DNA of 32,105 bases from Bacillota bacterium. GTDB lineage: Bacteria; Bacillota; Clostridia; Eubacteriales; Eubacteriaceae. This document shows, piece by piece, positions 1 through 6,154 of the stretch. Within the stretch, counting starts at the first letter, position 1. Each line of letters opens with the position of its first letter. The notes under the pieces are model-generated. The model was not told the origin of the DNA, did no database searches, and saw only the letters and a program-made list of their open reading frames with translations. The stretch lies in NCBI GenBank assembly GCA_018903255.1, contig JAHIQT010000084.1, positions 1 through 32,105 of the forward strand. Direction: 5' to 3'. The position numbers were made by a program, and so were the translations under genes.

Positions 1-145
1 AATGAGGTGATAAGGTCTGATTGAATCCGAGCAAAGGTGCTTATTACTGGGGTGATGCATATGTTTTCAGATTTATTTATTTAATAAATATCTTACTAAT
101 GATTTCAGATTCACATCCGAAGATCCACAGTTTCGGCGGGTACGG

Positions 146-1132
146 ATGATTAACTGTGTCTTGCCAATTGTTATTTTTGTGTTAGTCGTTTTTTCTTTTG
201 TTGCCTATGCCATCGAGCTTTATCCAGTGATGGTCAGCAATTTAATCGGAGGTAGCTTGGCGATTTTTACTCTTTATGATTTTCATAAACGACATTTAGT
301 CTTTTTTACGGCAGTCTTAATTGCGGTTATTGAAATTTTCGTTCTGCTTAGCTTATTCTGGGTTGTAGGATTTAATCACTATGTACTGGTTTGGATTGTC
401 GTCATCCCTATTACCGCTTATTTCTTGTTAGGCAGAAAGGGGGGACGGATTTTTACAATTGGTTTTTCACTAATGGTTTTAATGTTTATAATCTCCAGTT
501 ATGCGAATTGGGAAAGCCAGGGTTTTACCATTGTGGGCATGCTTAACCTTGGTTTTGCGTATCTGGGTCTGATTCTGATAATCAGCTATTATGAACTCAG
601 TATGCAAGAAGCACTGGAAAATTTAGAAAAAAAGAATCATGAATTGGCTATCTTGTCAATTACCGACAGTCTTACCGGAGCCTATAATCGGATTAAACTG
701 GATGAGATTTTATTTTCAGAAATCAGCAATTATCGAAAAACAGGCAAAGATTTTGCTATCCTAATTGGTGATATCGACTTTTTTAAACAGATCAACGATA
801 ATTTTGGACACCTGTACGGGGATAAAATTTTAAAAGAAATCACCCAAATAATGGGCGAAACGATACGAGAAACCGATATTTGTGGGCGTTGGGGCGGTGA
901 AGAATTTATGATCATTTGCTTAAACACGCAGATTGGTGGTGCCGTTTTTCTGGCTGAAAAAATTCGCTCGGCAATCGAAGATTTTTCCAGATTGGCACCC
1001 CATCAGGTTACCATGAGTTTTGGAGTTGCCAAATTTGAGCGATGGGATACGATTGAAACCCTCATCAAGCGAGCCGATGATGCCCTTTATCTGGCAAAAG
1101 AACGGGGTCGGAATCGGGTTGAACAATTATAA
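146..1132 (+). CDS. Membrane diguanylate cyclase (six-TM + GGDEF)
   Basis: Predicted diguanylate cyclase making c-di-GMP from two GTP at the cytoplasmic membrane. The 328-residue frame shows about six hydrophobic segments (roughly residues 5-23, 28-45, 52-72, 80-95, 102-117, 128-147), a short helical linker, then a GGDEF domain beginning at SITDSLTGAYNR. The active-site loop is GGEEF (residues 250-254). An RETD inhibitory I-site lies five residues before it (241-244), so product inhibition is likely. The first ATG of the open frame (146) has no good ribosome binding site, and the same frame upstream encodes plausible protein (ends DPQFRRVR just before M1). A better start, ATG at 61 behind GGGGTG, is one base out of frame; see findings. 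The gene is therefore either frameshifted or starts in an unusual way. The ligand of the membrane part is unknown. Confidence 0.85.
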   Translation: MINCVLPIVIFVLVVFSFVAYAIELYPVMVSNLIGGSLAIFTLYDFHKRHLVFFTAVLIAVIEIFVLLSLFWVVGFNHYVLVWIVVIPITAYFLLGRKGGRIFTIGFSLMVLMFIISSYANWESQGFTIVGMLNLGFAYLGLILIISYYELSMQEALENLEKKNHELAILSITDSLTGAYNRIKLDEILFSEISNYRKTGKDFAILIGDIDFFKQINDNFGHLYGDKILKEITQIMGETIRETDICGRWGGEEFMIICLNTQIGGAVFLAEKIRSAIEDFSRLAPHQVTMSFGVAKFERWDTIETLIKRADDALYLAKERGRNRVEQL

Positions 1133-1169
1133 TTTGACAAGAGATATTTGCTTTTGATGCAAAATCTTA

Positions 1170-1199
1170 TGACAACAGCATCATATAAATGGGTATAAT
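1170..1199 (+). promoter_or_regulatory. Probable sigma-A promoter for the activation-domain gene
   Basis: TATAAT at 1194-1199 is a perfect -10. The best -35-like hexamer is ATGACA/TGACAA at 1169-1175 with an 18-19 nt spacer, so only the -10 is strong. It would give a short leader ending in the very strong AGAGGAGG ribosome binding site before ATG 1250. Confidence 0.45.
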
Positions 1200-1249
1200 A
1201 AAGAGAACTGAACACTTTGTGTTTGAATTTATTATAAGAGGAGGCTAAA

Positions 1250-1837
1250 ATGAGTTATAAAGTTTTCGAAAAGTATCCTTTTTCCTATGATATGGAAAGC
1301 TTGGATAAAGAGCTGCACTTAAAAGGGAATGAGGCGATGTTAAATATTCTAGAAGCCATCTATGAAATGGTTGAGAAAATTACCAGGCCCAAAGCGATTT
1401 ACTTTGAAGCTCGGATTACCGAAAAAACGGATGAATCGGTTAAAATCAATGGAGTGCCTTTTGAGAGCCAACTACTCAGGGGTTATGTCAATCAGGGCGA
1501 TCCGGTCTTTCCCTATATTGTTACCGTGGGTACCGAGCTAGATGATTACGCCAAAACCCTAAAGGATCCGATGAAGCTGTTTATGATTGATGAAGTGATG
1601 AATCTGCTAGTTAATACCGGCAAGGTTTTTGTCGCGGATAGGGTCAAGGAAGCAACGGGCTGGCAGTCGGTTCAGGATTATGTGCCCGGAAACGGTGAAG
1701 AATGGTCTACGGTGGAACAGAAACGTCTTTTTGACCTATTTGCCGGTGAAACCGCCAAAATCGGGGTGACCCTGGGGGATAATTACTTTGTACTGCCCGG
1801 GCGGTCTACCATTGGGGTGTTATCAAATTTAAACTAA
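1250..1837 (+). CDS. Free-standing methionine synthase activation-domain protein
   Basis: A 195-residue protein matching the C-terminal reactivation (AdoMet-binding) domain of cobalamin-dependent methionine synthase MetH. The diagnostic region is near the C-terminus: VPGNGEEW, then EQKRLFDLF, then IGVTLGDNYFVLPGRSTIGV, which corresponds to the family signature of a PGYG-type loop, a conserved EQ helix and a P-x-x-S-x-x-G ending. In MetH this domain presents AdoMet to re-methylate inactive cob(II)alamin. Here there are no methyltransferase, folate or cobalamin domains, and none next door. It is probably the reactivation partner of a shortened MetH or another corrinoid methyltransferase encoded elsewhere, which is common in anaerobes; that role is inferred. 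ATG 1250 follows AGAGGAGG at ideal spacing. Confidence 0.8.
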   Translation: MSYKVFEKYPFSYDMESLDKELHLKGNEAMLNILEAIYEMVEKITRPKAIYFEARITEKTDESVKINGVPFESQLLRGYVNQGDPVFPYIVTVGTELDDYAKTLKDPMKLFMIDEVMNLLVNTGKVFVADRVKEATGWQSVQDYVPGNGEEWSTVEQKRLFDLFAGETAKIGVTLGDNYFVLPGRSTIGVLSNLN

Positions 1838-1909
1838 ACCTAAACATTTAGGGGTACAATCATTCCACAACTGATTTTAAAATAAATTTGCAGATAAGGT
1901 GGAATCACA

Positions 1910-2629
1910 ATGAATTTGGATCCCTATCAAGTTTTAGGTGTCCCTCATGATGCCAGTGATGAGGATGTCTCAAAAGCATATAAAAAACTGGCGAAACAAT
2001 ACCATCCCGACTTGAATCCGGGGAATCAGGAAGCCGCCCGGAAAATGAGCGAGGTTAATGCCGCCTATGATTTGATTAAGAGTGGTAAGGCCAATCTTGC
2101 TTATGGGAATGCCCATGGCACAGCCAGTCCGTTTTCACAAGGCCATTCGGGACAAACCAGAACCTATACCTATCGCTATACGACTAGTGATGGCCGTACC
2201 GGCCAGGCAGACCCCTTTGAAGGTTTTGATCCCTTTGCGTGGATTTTTGGGGCTTATTCCAGCCAGCGGCAGAGCTACAGTTTTGAAACAGCAGCAAACC
2301 ATATCAATATGGGAAATTATGAACAAGCACTCAATGTCCTTAATCATCTGTCGGATCATAGTGCTCAATGGCATTTTTACAGTGCCATCGCAAACTATGG
2401 CCTGGGTTATCGGGATATTGCCCTTGAACATGCCAAAATGGCCGTTGAGATGGATCCGGATAATCAAAAATATCAAAATCTGCTGAATCAATTAGGTGGC
2501 AGACGCAGTTGGTTTGGAAGATCTGGTCGGCGAGCATCAAATTTTTCCCCCTTGGGAACCATTGTTAAGCTGTTTATTGGCTTTTATACCATCCAGTTTT
2601 TGCTTTCATTTTTGGGATTAGTATTTTAG
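1910..2629 (+). CDS. J-domain protein with TPR-like region and C-terminal TM
   Basis: A 239-residue DnaJ-family co-chaperone. The J domain occupies about residues 1-65, with the catalytic HPD tripeptide in QYHPDLNPGN, which stimulates the ATPase of Hsp70/DnaK. There is no zinc-finger or DnaJ C-terminal substrate domain, so it is a class-III J protein rather than DnaJ itself. A Gly/Ser/Tyr-rich linker (about 65-115) is followed by two TPR-like helical hairpins (about 125-195, NYEQALNVLNHL and DIALEHAKMAVEMDPDN). A hydrophobic stretch at about 215-237 probably anchors the C-terminus in the membrane. AAGGTGG precedes ATG 1910. It is probably co-transcribed with the small zinc-ribbon membrane protein 31 nt downstream. 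The client is unknown. Confidence 0.85.
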   Translation: MNLDPYQVLGVPHDASDEDVSKAYKKLAKQYHPDLNPGNQEAARKMSEVNAAYDLIKSGKANLAYGNAHGTASPFSQGHSGQTRTYTYRYTTSDGRTGQADPFEGFDPFAWIFGAYSSQRQSYSFETAANHINMGNYEQALNVLNHLSDHSAQWHFYSAIANYGLGYRDIALEHAKMAVEMDPDNQKYQNLLNQLGGRRSWFGRSGRRASNFSPLGTIVKLFIGFYTIQFLLSFLGLVF

Positions 2630-2660
2630 CACCGGTGTGTAAACAGGAGGAGAAAGATAA

Positions 2661-3071
2661 TTGGAAAGTTTGAAAAATAAATTAATCCGCTTCATGGTCG
2701 GACGTTATGGCATTGATCAGCTCTATTATGCCGGGTTATTCCTAGCTCTGGGGCTGATGATGATCAATATGATGGTTCATTCGACAATTCTGATGATTTT
2801 GTCAAATGGCTTGATCTTATTGGTCGTGCTGCGGGGTTTTTCCCGAAATATTAATCGGCGGCGGATCGAAAACGAAAAATTCCTGAAACTTTGGAACCCC
2901 GTTAAAAAAGAAGGTCGGATCTTTTTACGGCGGATCAAAGAAATCCGGACACATCGTTACCGGAAATGCCCCCATTGTAAAAAGACCTTGAAGCTGCCGA
3001 TCAAGCGGGGTAAACACATGGCCAGATGTCCGGAATGCAAGACATTCTTTGCTGTCCGGGTGATGATGTAA
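2661..3071 (+). CDS. Small membrane protein with C-terminal zinc ribbon
   Basis: A 136-residue protein starting at TTG 2661, ten bases after a perfect AGGAGG (2645-2650); no ATG in frame is better placed. Residues about 20-60 form one or two hydrophobic segments. A basic linker rich in Arg and Lys follows, then a zinc ribbon CPHC ... CPEC at the C-terminus (KCPHCKKTLKLP, then MARCPECKTFF). The ribbon resembles that at the end of the glutaredoxin-like protein at 4282-4617. Co-directional with and 31 nt from the J-domain gene, so probably one operon and one membrane process. No function can be assigned. Confidence 0.75.
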   Translation: MESLKNKLIRFMVGRYGIDQLYYAGLFLALGLMMINMMVHSTILMILSNGLILLVVLRGFSRNINRRRIENEKFLKLWNPVKKEGRIFLRRIKEIRTHRYRKCPHCKKTLKLPIKRGKHMARCPECKTFFAVRVMM

Positions 3072-3090
3072 AAAATATCATCGCTAACGC

Positions 3091-3141
3091 AAAAAGCCCT
3101 CTTAATGCAGTGGTAAAGCACTGACATGAGCGGGCTTTTTT
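3091..3141 (+). terminator. Rho-independent terminator
   Basis: AAAAAGCCC (3091-3099) pairs with GGGCTTTTTT (3132-3141). Inside it a second stem, CAGTG/CACTG, closes around GTAAAG. The T run completes an intrinsic terminator for the J-domain/zinc-ribbon operon. Confidence 0.85.
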
Positions 3142-3410
3142 GTGCAGATTTTCTTTGTCGACACAACTCAGTCGATGTTGGCGGCGATGAATATTATTAT
3201 GCTTTTAAGCAGTGACGGATTACGAATCTTGTTTCGCTCAATGACATACTAATATATGTCAGGATATAATCCAAAAAATTGACTTAAGCTTTAAAATACC
3301 AAACAATTAGGGTAGACCGTTTGCTGGTTTATTCTAAGAATAACATAGCAATTGAAATCTGAAAAAAATTAAGCCTTAAAAAACAGATAACGTTTCCAAT
3401 AGTTATTTAT
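3142..3410. other. Intergenic region without a recognisable gene
   Basis: AT-rich spacer between the terminator and the promoter at 3411. The only visible structure is a short palindrome around 3243-3260 (TGACATA ... TATGTCA). No open frame with a ribosome binding site was seen. Confidence 0.5.
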
Positions 3411-3439
3411 TTAACAATCTTTTGATTTTGTGTTATAAT
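3411..3439 (+). promoter_or_regulatory. Strong extended -10 promoter
   Basis: TTAACA at 3411-3416, a 17-nt spacer, and TGTTATAAT ending at 3439: a consensus -10 with the extended TGn element. Transcription from about 3446 would give a leader of roughly 110 nt before ATG 3557. Confidence 0.75.
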
Positions 3440-3445
3440 TCAGAA

Positions 3446-3556
3446 AAGATAAAGTTTTACTAAAAAGCGGCCAGAGAGCAACGGCGATCCCGCTAAACAA
3501 TGGCGGTGACGCTGAAGTCAATCTGTTTCTGAGCAAAGGTTTTGGAGGTCCAATCA
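3446..3556 (+). ncRNA. Structured 5' leader, unassigned (candidate cis-regulatory RNA)
   Basis: The leader contains mutually exclusive GC-rich pairings: AGCGG (3466-3470) with CCGCT (3490-3494), and CCGC (3490-3493) with GCGG (3503-3506) around an A-rich loop. It ends in TCTGAGCAAAGGT just ahead of the GGAGGT ribosome binding site. The same 13-nt box, with one change, occurs at 26-38 at the left edge of the window, also before a gene. It does not match the riboswitch consensus sequences I can recall. Regulatory function is an inference. Confidence 0.4.
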
Positions 3557-3820
3557 ATGATTAACACACACTTAAAAGAAAAAAAAGCGGAAATCTGTCT
3601 GGATGATGGGGTCAGAGAAATTAAACTCACCTGCAACACCTGCCCTCGACAATGTGAAATGACTCTACTAATGGAAGGGCTTTCGATATTGATGGTAAGA
3701 GATGATGGCTGTAAAAAAGGCAGTAAATTTGCCTATCGGGAAATAAAGAACCGCCGAAAACAGAGATCCCCCATCGGGATGAATTGTACCGGAATGGACC
3801 GCATGGAAAAAGCAATATAA
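3557..3820 (+). CDS. Small DUF1667-like cysteine protein
   Basis: An 87-residue protein. ATG 3557 is chosen because GGAGGT (3544-3549) sits eight bases before it; the longer TTG-initiated frame would overlap that site. The core is CNTCPRQCEM (three Cys) followed by GCKKGSKFAYREIKN, the pattern of the DUF1667 family (Cys-rich head, then C-x-x-G and an EI-N-P-like segment). In other bacteria DUF1667 proteins accompany FAD/NAD oxidoreductases of the glycerol-3-phosphate dehydrogenase type. Here the protein is shorter than the usual roughly 115-120 residues, lacks the Thr/Val-rich tail, and has no oxidoreductase beside it. The Cys set suggests a metal or Fe-S site, unproven. It has its own strong promoter and structured leader. 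Confidence 0.65.
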   Translation: MINTHLKEKKAEICLDDGVREIKLTCNTCPRQCEMTLLMEGLSILMVRDDGCKKGSKFAYREIKNRRKQRSPIGMNCTGMDRMEKAI

Positions 3821-3870
3821 CCAGAAACAAGCTTTTAGAGTTCATATAATAAAAATAGAATTAACAATAA

Positions 3871-3899
3871 GAGCAACCAGAACTGAATTTTTGGTTGTC
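3871..3899 (+). repeat. Hairpin, left copy of a duplicated terminator
   Basis: GCAACCAGAACT, a short AT segment and TTTTTGGTTGT form a CAACCA/TGGTTG stem (3874-3879 with 3892-3897). It lacks a T tract. Nearly the same sequence recurs at 4131-4155 on the other side of the palindromic repeat. Confidence 0.6.
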
Positions 3900-3922
3900 A
3901 GACTGTCAAAAAAGATAACCCA

Positions 3923-4110
3923 GTACCGACAATTGTTACATCATGTTGTCCGCATCGGAGCGGACACGGCAGAGCCTGTCCGATTCTTCGCGCAGGCAAC
4001 GAGCCAATCACAAGCTTGCTTGTAGTTGGCGACTGCCCGCGACTAATGCGAAAGGAGCGTAGCGGATTTCGCATAGCGCGGCGAACAACAGATTAACAAT
4101 TGGTCGGTAC
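3923..4110 (+). repeat. Palindromic repeat family, copy 1 (188 bp)
   Basis: The left end starts GTACCGACAATTGTTA and the right end finishes TAACAATTGGTCGGTAC; the ends are inverted repeats of each other. Inside lies a CGGACA ... TGTCCG hairpin. This copy carries about 90 extra bases with further short palindromes (for example CAAGCTTGCTTG, and ATGCGAAA/TTTCGCAT). Two shorter copies lie at 19375-19491 and 21553-21650. No reading frame with a ribosome binding site is inside. Confidence 0.85.
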
Positions 4111-4130
4111 GGTAGTTTACCAACAACCTC

Positions 4131-4166
4131 GCAACCAGAACTAAGTTTTGGTTGTTTTCATTTTTT
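4131..4166 (+). terminator. Terminator, right copy of the duplicated hairpin
   Basis: GCAACCAGAACTAAGTTTTGGTTG folds into a CAACCA/TGGTTG hairpin extended by AAC/GTT, followed by TTTTCATTTTTT. Probably the original terminator of the DUF1667-like gene. Confidence 0.65.
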
Positions 4167-4281
4167 GCGGATTTTCATTATTTTATCTCTCAGTGATGGA
4201 ATCACAGAAAATCGGGTAAGTATTTGTTAAGATGAAATAATAAATAAGGCAAGTAAGTATAAAAGAAATCAGGTGAGATTA

Positions 4282-4617
4282 ATGAAAGATGTAACCCTCT
4301 TTACAACCCAGACCTGCCCACACTGTAAAACGGCAAAGGCTTTTCTCAAGCAGAATCACATCCAATATGTTGAGAAGGACGTTAATTATGACGCAGCGGC
4401 CCAACAAGAAATGACCCGCAGGGGTATTCGCGGGGTACCCGCTTTTATCATTGGAGATGATGCCGTGATCGGTTTGGATCAGGCCAAGGTACTGGAACTG
4501 GTAGATCATCGGGTGGTGGCCTGTCCGAACTGTCAGGCCAAGTTGCGGGTGCCCACGGATAAGGGAAAAATCAGCGTCCGCTGCCCCAAATGCAAAACCA
4601 GCTTTGAAACAAAATGA
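4282..4617 (+). CDS. Glutaredoxin-like protein fused to a zinc ribbon
   Basis: A 111-residue protein. ATG 4282 is preferred over GTG 4273 because the AGGTGA ribosome binding site (4271-4276) overlaps the GTG. Residues 1-78 are a glutaredoxin/NrdH-type thioredoxin fold with the redox pair CPHC in TTQTCPHCKTAK, then the cis-Pro region RGVPAFIIGDDAVIG. Residues about 81-108 form a zinc ribbon with two CPxC pairs (ACPNCQAKLRVP and VRCPKCKTSF). The first half would reduce disulfides or mixed thiols; the ribbon probably binds zinc and may bind a partner. The ribbon resembles the one in the membrane protein at 2661-3071. The fusion is uncommon compared with plain glutaredoxins. Confidence 0.85.
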   Translation: MKDVTLFTTQTCPHCKTAKAFLKQNHIQYVEKDVNYDAAAQQEMTRRGIRGVPAFIIGDDAVIGLDQAKVLELVDHRVVACPNCQAKLRVPTDKGKISVRCPKCKTSFETK

Positions 4618-4710
4618 GGTATTTGATGTAATTCAGGAGAGACGATGATCAAAAATTAGTAATTACTAGAGCATCACTGACCAATCCTGCTTTTTTATTT
4701 AAGACCAGGT

Positions 4711-4744
4711 AAAACCCTCAACAACTAGGTTTGTTGAGGGTTTT
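4711..4744. terminator. Bidirectional terminator
   Basis: A perfect 14-bp stem, AAAACCCTCAACAA (4711-4724) with TTGTTGAGGGTTTT (4731-4744), six-base loop. T runs on both strands serve the convergent glutaredoxin gene and the small membrane-protein operon. Confidence 0.9.
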
Positions 4745-4747
4745 ATT

Positions 4748-4963
4748 TTATAAAATTTTTTTAAGATTTTTCAGTTTCAAGTAAGTAGTTTCTGGTAAGA
4801 TGCCAATAATTATCTGACACAAGGCCAGGCCGACCAGCCCGCCGAGGATAAAGTGTAATACCGGTAGTTCGGAAATTATATTTTTGGCGAAAAAATTAAT
4901 CAGATTAAAAATGGCAAAGAATAAAATTCCGGTTTTAAGTTCTTTTCTCATCTCAGTTTTCAT
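4748..4963 (-). CDS. Small two-TM membrane protein
   Basis: A 71-residue hydrophobic protein with two membrane segments (about residues 11-30 and 36-58) and a Lys-rich C-terminal tail. AAGGAG precedes its ATG on the minus strand. It is the last gene of a four-gene operon that begins with the XRE regulator at 5877. I do not recognise the family. Its position suggests it is controlled with the other small membrane proteins by the regulator. Confidence 0.65.
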   Translation of the reverse strand: MKTEMRKELKTGILFFAIFNLINFFAKNIISELPVLHFILGGLVGLALCQIIIGILPETTYLKLKNLKKIL

Positions 4964-5007
4964 TATTAAAGCTCCTTATTCTGGATCTGAATTCTAGTTT
5001 GTTCTTA

Positions 5008-5190
5008 CTACTTTCGATTATATCTCACCGATAAATAAACAAGTGCGACCATATCAGCCATCGCGAGAATCCCGATACTTCGAACAAGCCAATCAGGCAT
5101 CGGAAAAATCAGCCAGTTAATGGCCATCAATCCCAGGTAGAACAGCATAATAATAGCCGCTATAGCAAAGAAGATACTTCGTTTCATCAT
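5008..5190 (-). CDS. Small two-TM membrane protein
   Basis: A 60-residue protein with two hydrophobic helices (about residues 4-28 and 36-55) separated by a short PMPDW turn, ending in basic residues. It starts 13 nt after the stop of the preceding membrane-protein gene, with GGTGA nearby as a weak ribosome binding site. Not recognised; no catalytic motif is visible. Confidence 0.6.
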   Translation of the reverse strand: MMKRSIFFAIAAIIMLFYLGLMAINWLIFPMPDWLVRSIGILAMADMVALVYLSVRYNRK

Positions 5191-5203
5191 CGGTCACCAG
5201 CCC

Positions 5204-5659
5204 TTACATGGTTTTCATACAATAAAGCTTGACCATGGCACTAACGGATAATTGGGCGGCCACGGCGATGACCAGGGTGTAAAACACGATAATGTTAAAA
5301 TATCCGGCAATAATAGCGGCAATAATCATCAGGACGGAAGTAATGATGATCATGGGTGCACCGGCTTTATTGCGAATTGTGATTAGCCGCTCGTCATGTT
5401 CTTTGTTGTACAATACTCTCAGCTTGGTTTCATCATTAATTGTCAGGCTCAGCTTGATAATATCAATCACGGCGAGAACGCCAATGCTGATGATCAGGCC
5501 AAACTGGAATCCTGCCACAAAACTGTCAGAGTGAGTCGCAGCCGAGCTATCCAGGGTGATTAATGAATAAATACTATAAAACCCCAATACCAGAGCCACC
5601 AATGCCATTCCTGAAGAAATAACGATTCTTCGTTTTACCTTTGTTCTAAATTTTTCCAT
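5204..5659 (-). CDS. Four-TM membrane protein of the XRE-linked DUF2178-like type
   Basis: A 151-residue protein with four hydrophobic segments (about 12-33, 47-68, 102-120, 124-143). The loop between the second and third pairs holds a conserved-looking DERLITIRNKAG segment, reminiscent of DUF2178-like proteins that are commonly encoded beside small XRE regulators. A GGAGG-type site lies just before its ATG and it begins 11 nt after the regulator gene. The biochemical role of such proteins is not established; sensing of the membrane or export of a stress compound are guesses only. Confidence 0.7.
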   Translation of the reverse strand: MEKFRTKVKRRIVISSGMALVALVLGFYSIYSLITLDSSAATHSDSFVAGFQFGLIISIGVLAVIDIIKLSLTINDETKLRVLYNKEHDERLITIRNKAGAPMIIITSVLMIIAAIIAGYFNIIVFYTLVIAVAAQLSVSAMVKLYCMKTM

Positions 5660-5670
5660 GATCAGTCCTC

Positions 5671-5877
5671 CTAAAATTCATTTACATCTGAAAAGTCAAA
5701 GACTTCTTCGATTGCCAGTCCAAAATAGTGGGCGATTTTATAGGCCAGCACCAGCGAGGCGGTATATTTGCCGACTTCAATTGATGTAATGGTCTGTCTG
5801 GTTGTACCCACTTCCAGAGCCAGTTCTTCCTGGGATAGTTTGCGCTCTTTTCGGAGTTCTTTTATTCGTGTTTTCAT
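5671..5877 (-). CDS. Short XRE-family transcriptional regulator
   Basis: A 68-residue Cro/CI-type protein made almost only of a helix-turn-helix: [22 protein letters not shown] gives the two DNA-contacting helices, and [18 protein letters not shown] is the usual C-terminal helix of the small YozG/HTH_3 group. It has no sensor domain, so it acts as a dimeric repressor or relies on a partner. AAGGTGA precedes ATG 5877. It leads the operon of small membrane proteins. Its promoter contains three copies of ATGCAAA (minus strand), a likely self-operator. Confidence 0.9.
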   Translation of the reverse strand: MKTRIKELRKERKLSQEELALEVGTTRQTITSIEVGKYTASLVLAYKIAHYFGLAIEEVFDFSDVNEF

Positions 5878-5894
5878 TTTTCACCTTCTGTTAA

Positions 5895-5948
5895 TTTGCA
5901 TAGCATACTTTGCATTATTAGTATAGTTTGCTTTGCATAAAATGTCAA
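5895..5948 (-). promoter_or_regulatory. XRE operon promoter with ATGCAAA operator repeats
   Basis: On the minus strand TTGACA (5948-5943), a 17-nt spacer and TATACT (5925-5920) form a near-consensus promoter. ATGCAAA occurs between -35 and -10 (5938-5932) and twice downstream (5915-5909 and 5901-5895). Binding there would block polymerase, so negative autoregulation by the XRE protein is inferred. Confidence 0.75.
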
Positions 5949-6035
5949 GTGAACTTTGCGAAAAAATAAATCGGCGTGAAATTATTTTTGACGGAAGCCA
6001 GAATCAACCATATCACGGCAGGAATTGATTTAAGT

Positions 6036-6070
6036 CTTGCAATTGCATCCGAACCGGATGCAATTGCGAG
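6036..6070. repeat. Perfect dyad before the two-component genes
   Basis: GCAATTGCATCCG (6039-6051), three-base loop, CGGATGCAATTGC (6055-6067); the stem extends by CTT/GAG. No T tract follows on the plus strand. A TATGAT -10-like box sits at 6081-6086, so the dyad overlaps where a -35 would be. Confidence 0.75.
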
Positions 6071-6154
6071 GAAATAATGGTATGATTTAACCAAGAAATT
6101 TTGGATCATTAAATCGAACAACTTTCCCGACACAGTCGGGGGATCGGAGTAAGT

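Noticed and set aside
3446-3556. Possible glycine, fluoride, c-di-GMP or SAM riboswitch before the DUF1667-like gene
   Set aside because: Individual motifs look suggestive, but none of the conserved cores I know is complete, so no class was assigned.
3923-4110. CRISPR-like or tRNA-like structure in the 188-bp element
   Set aside because: There is no regular repeat-spacer pattern and no T-loop or acceptor stem; the structure is explained by nested inverted repeats shared with the two other copies.
5945-6133. Minus-strand frame of 62 codons before the XRE promoter
   Set aside because: It covers the 13-bp dyad and the -35 of the XRE promoter, has no ribosome binding site and no recognisable protein features.
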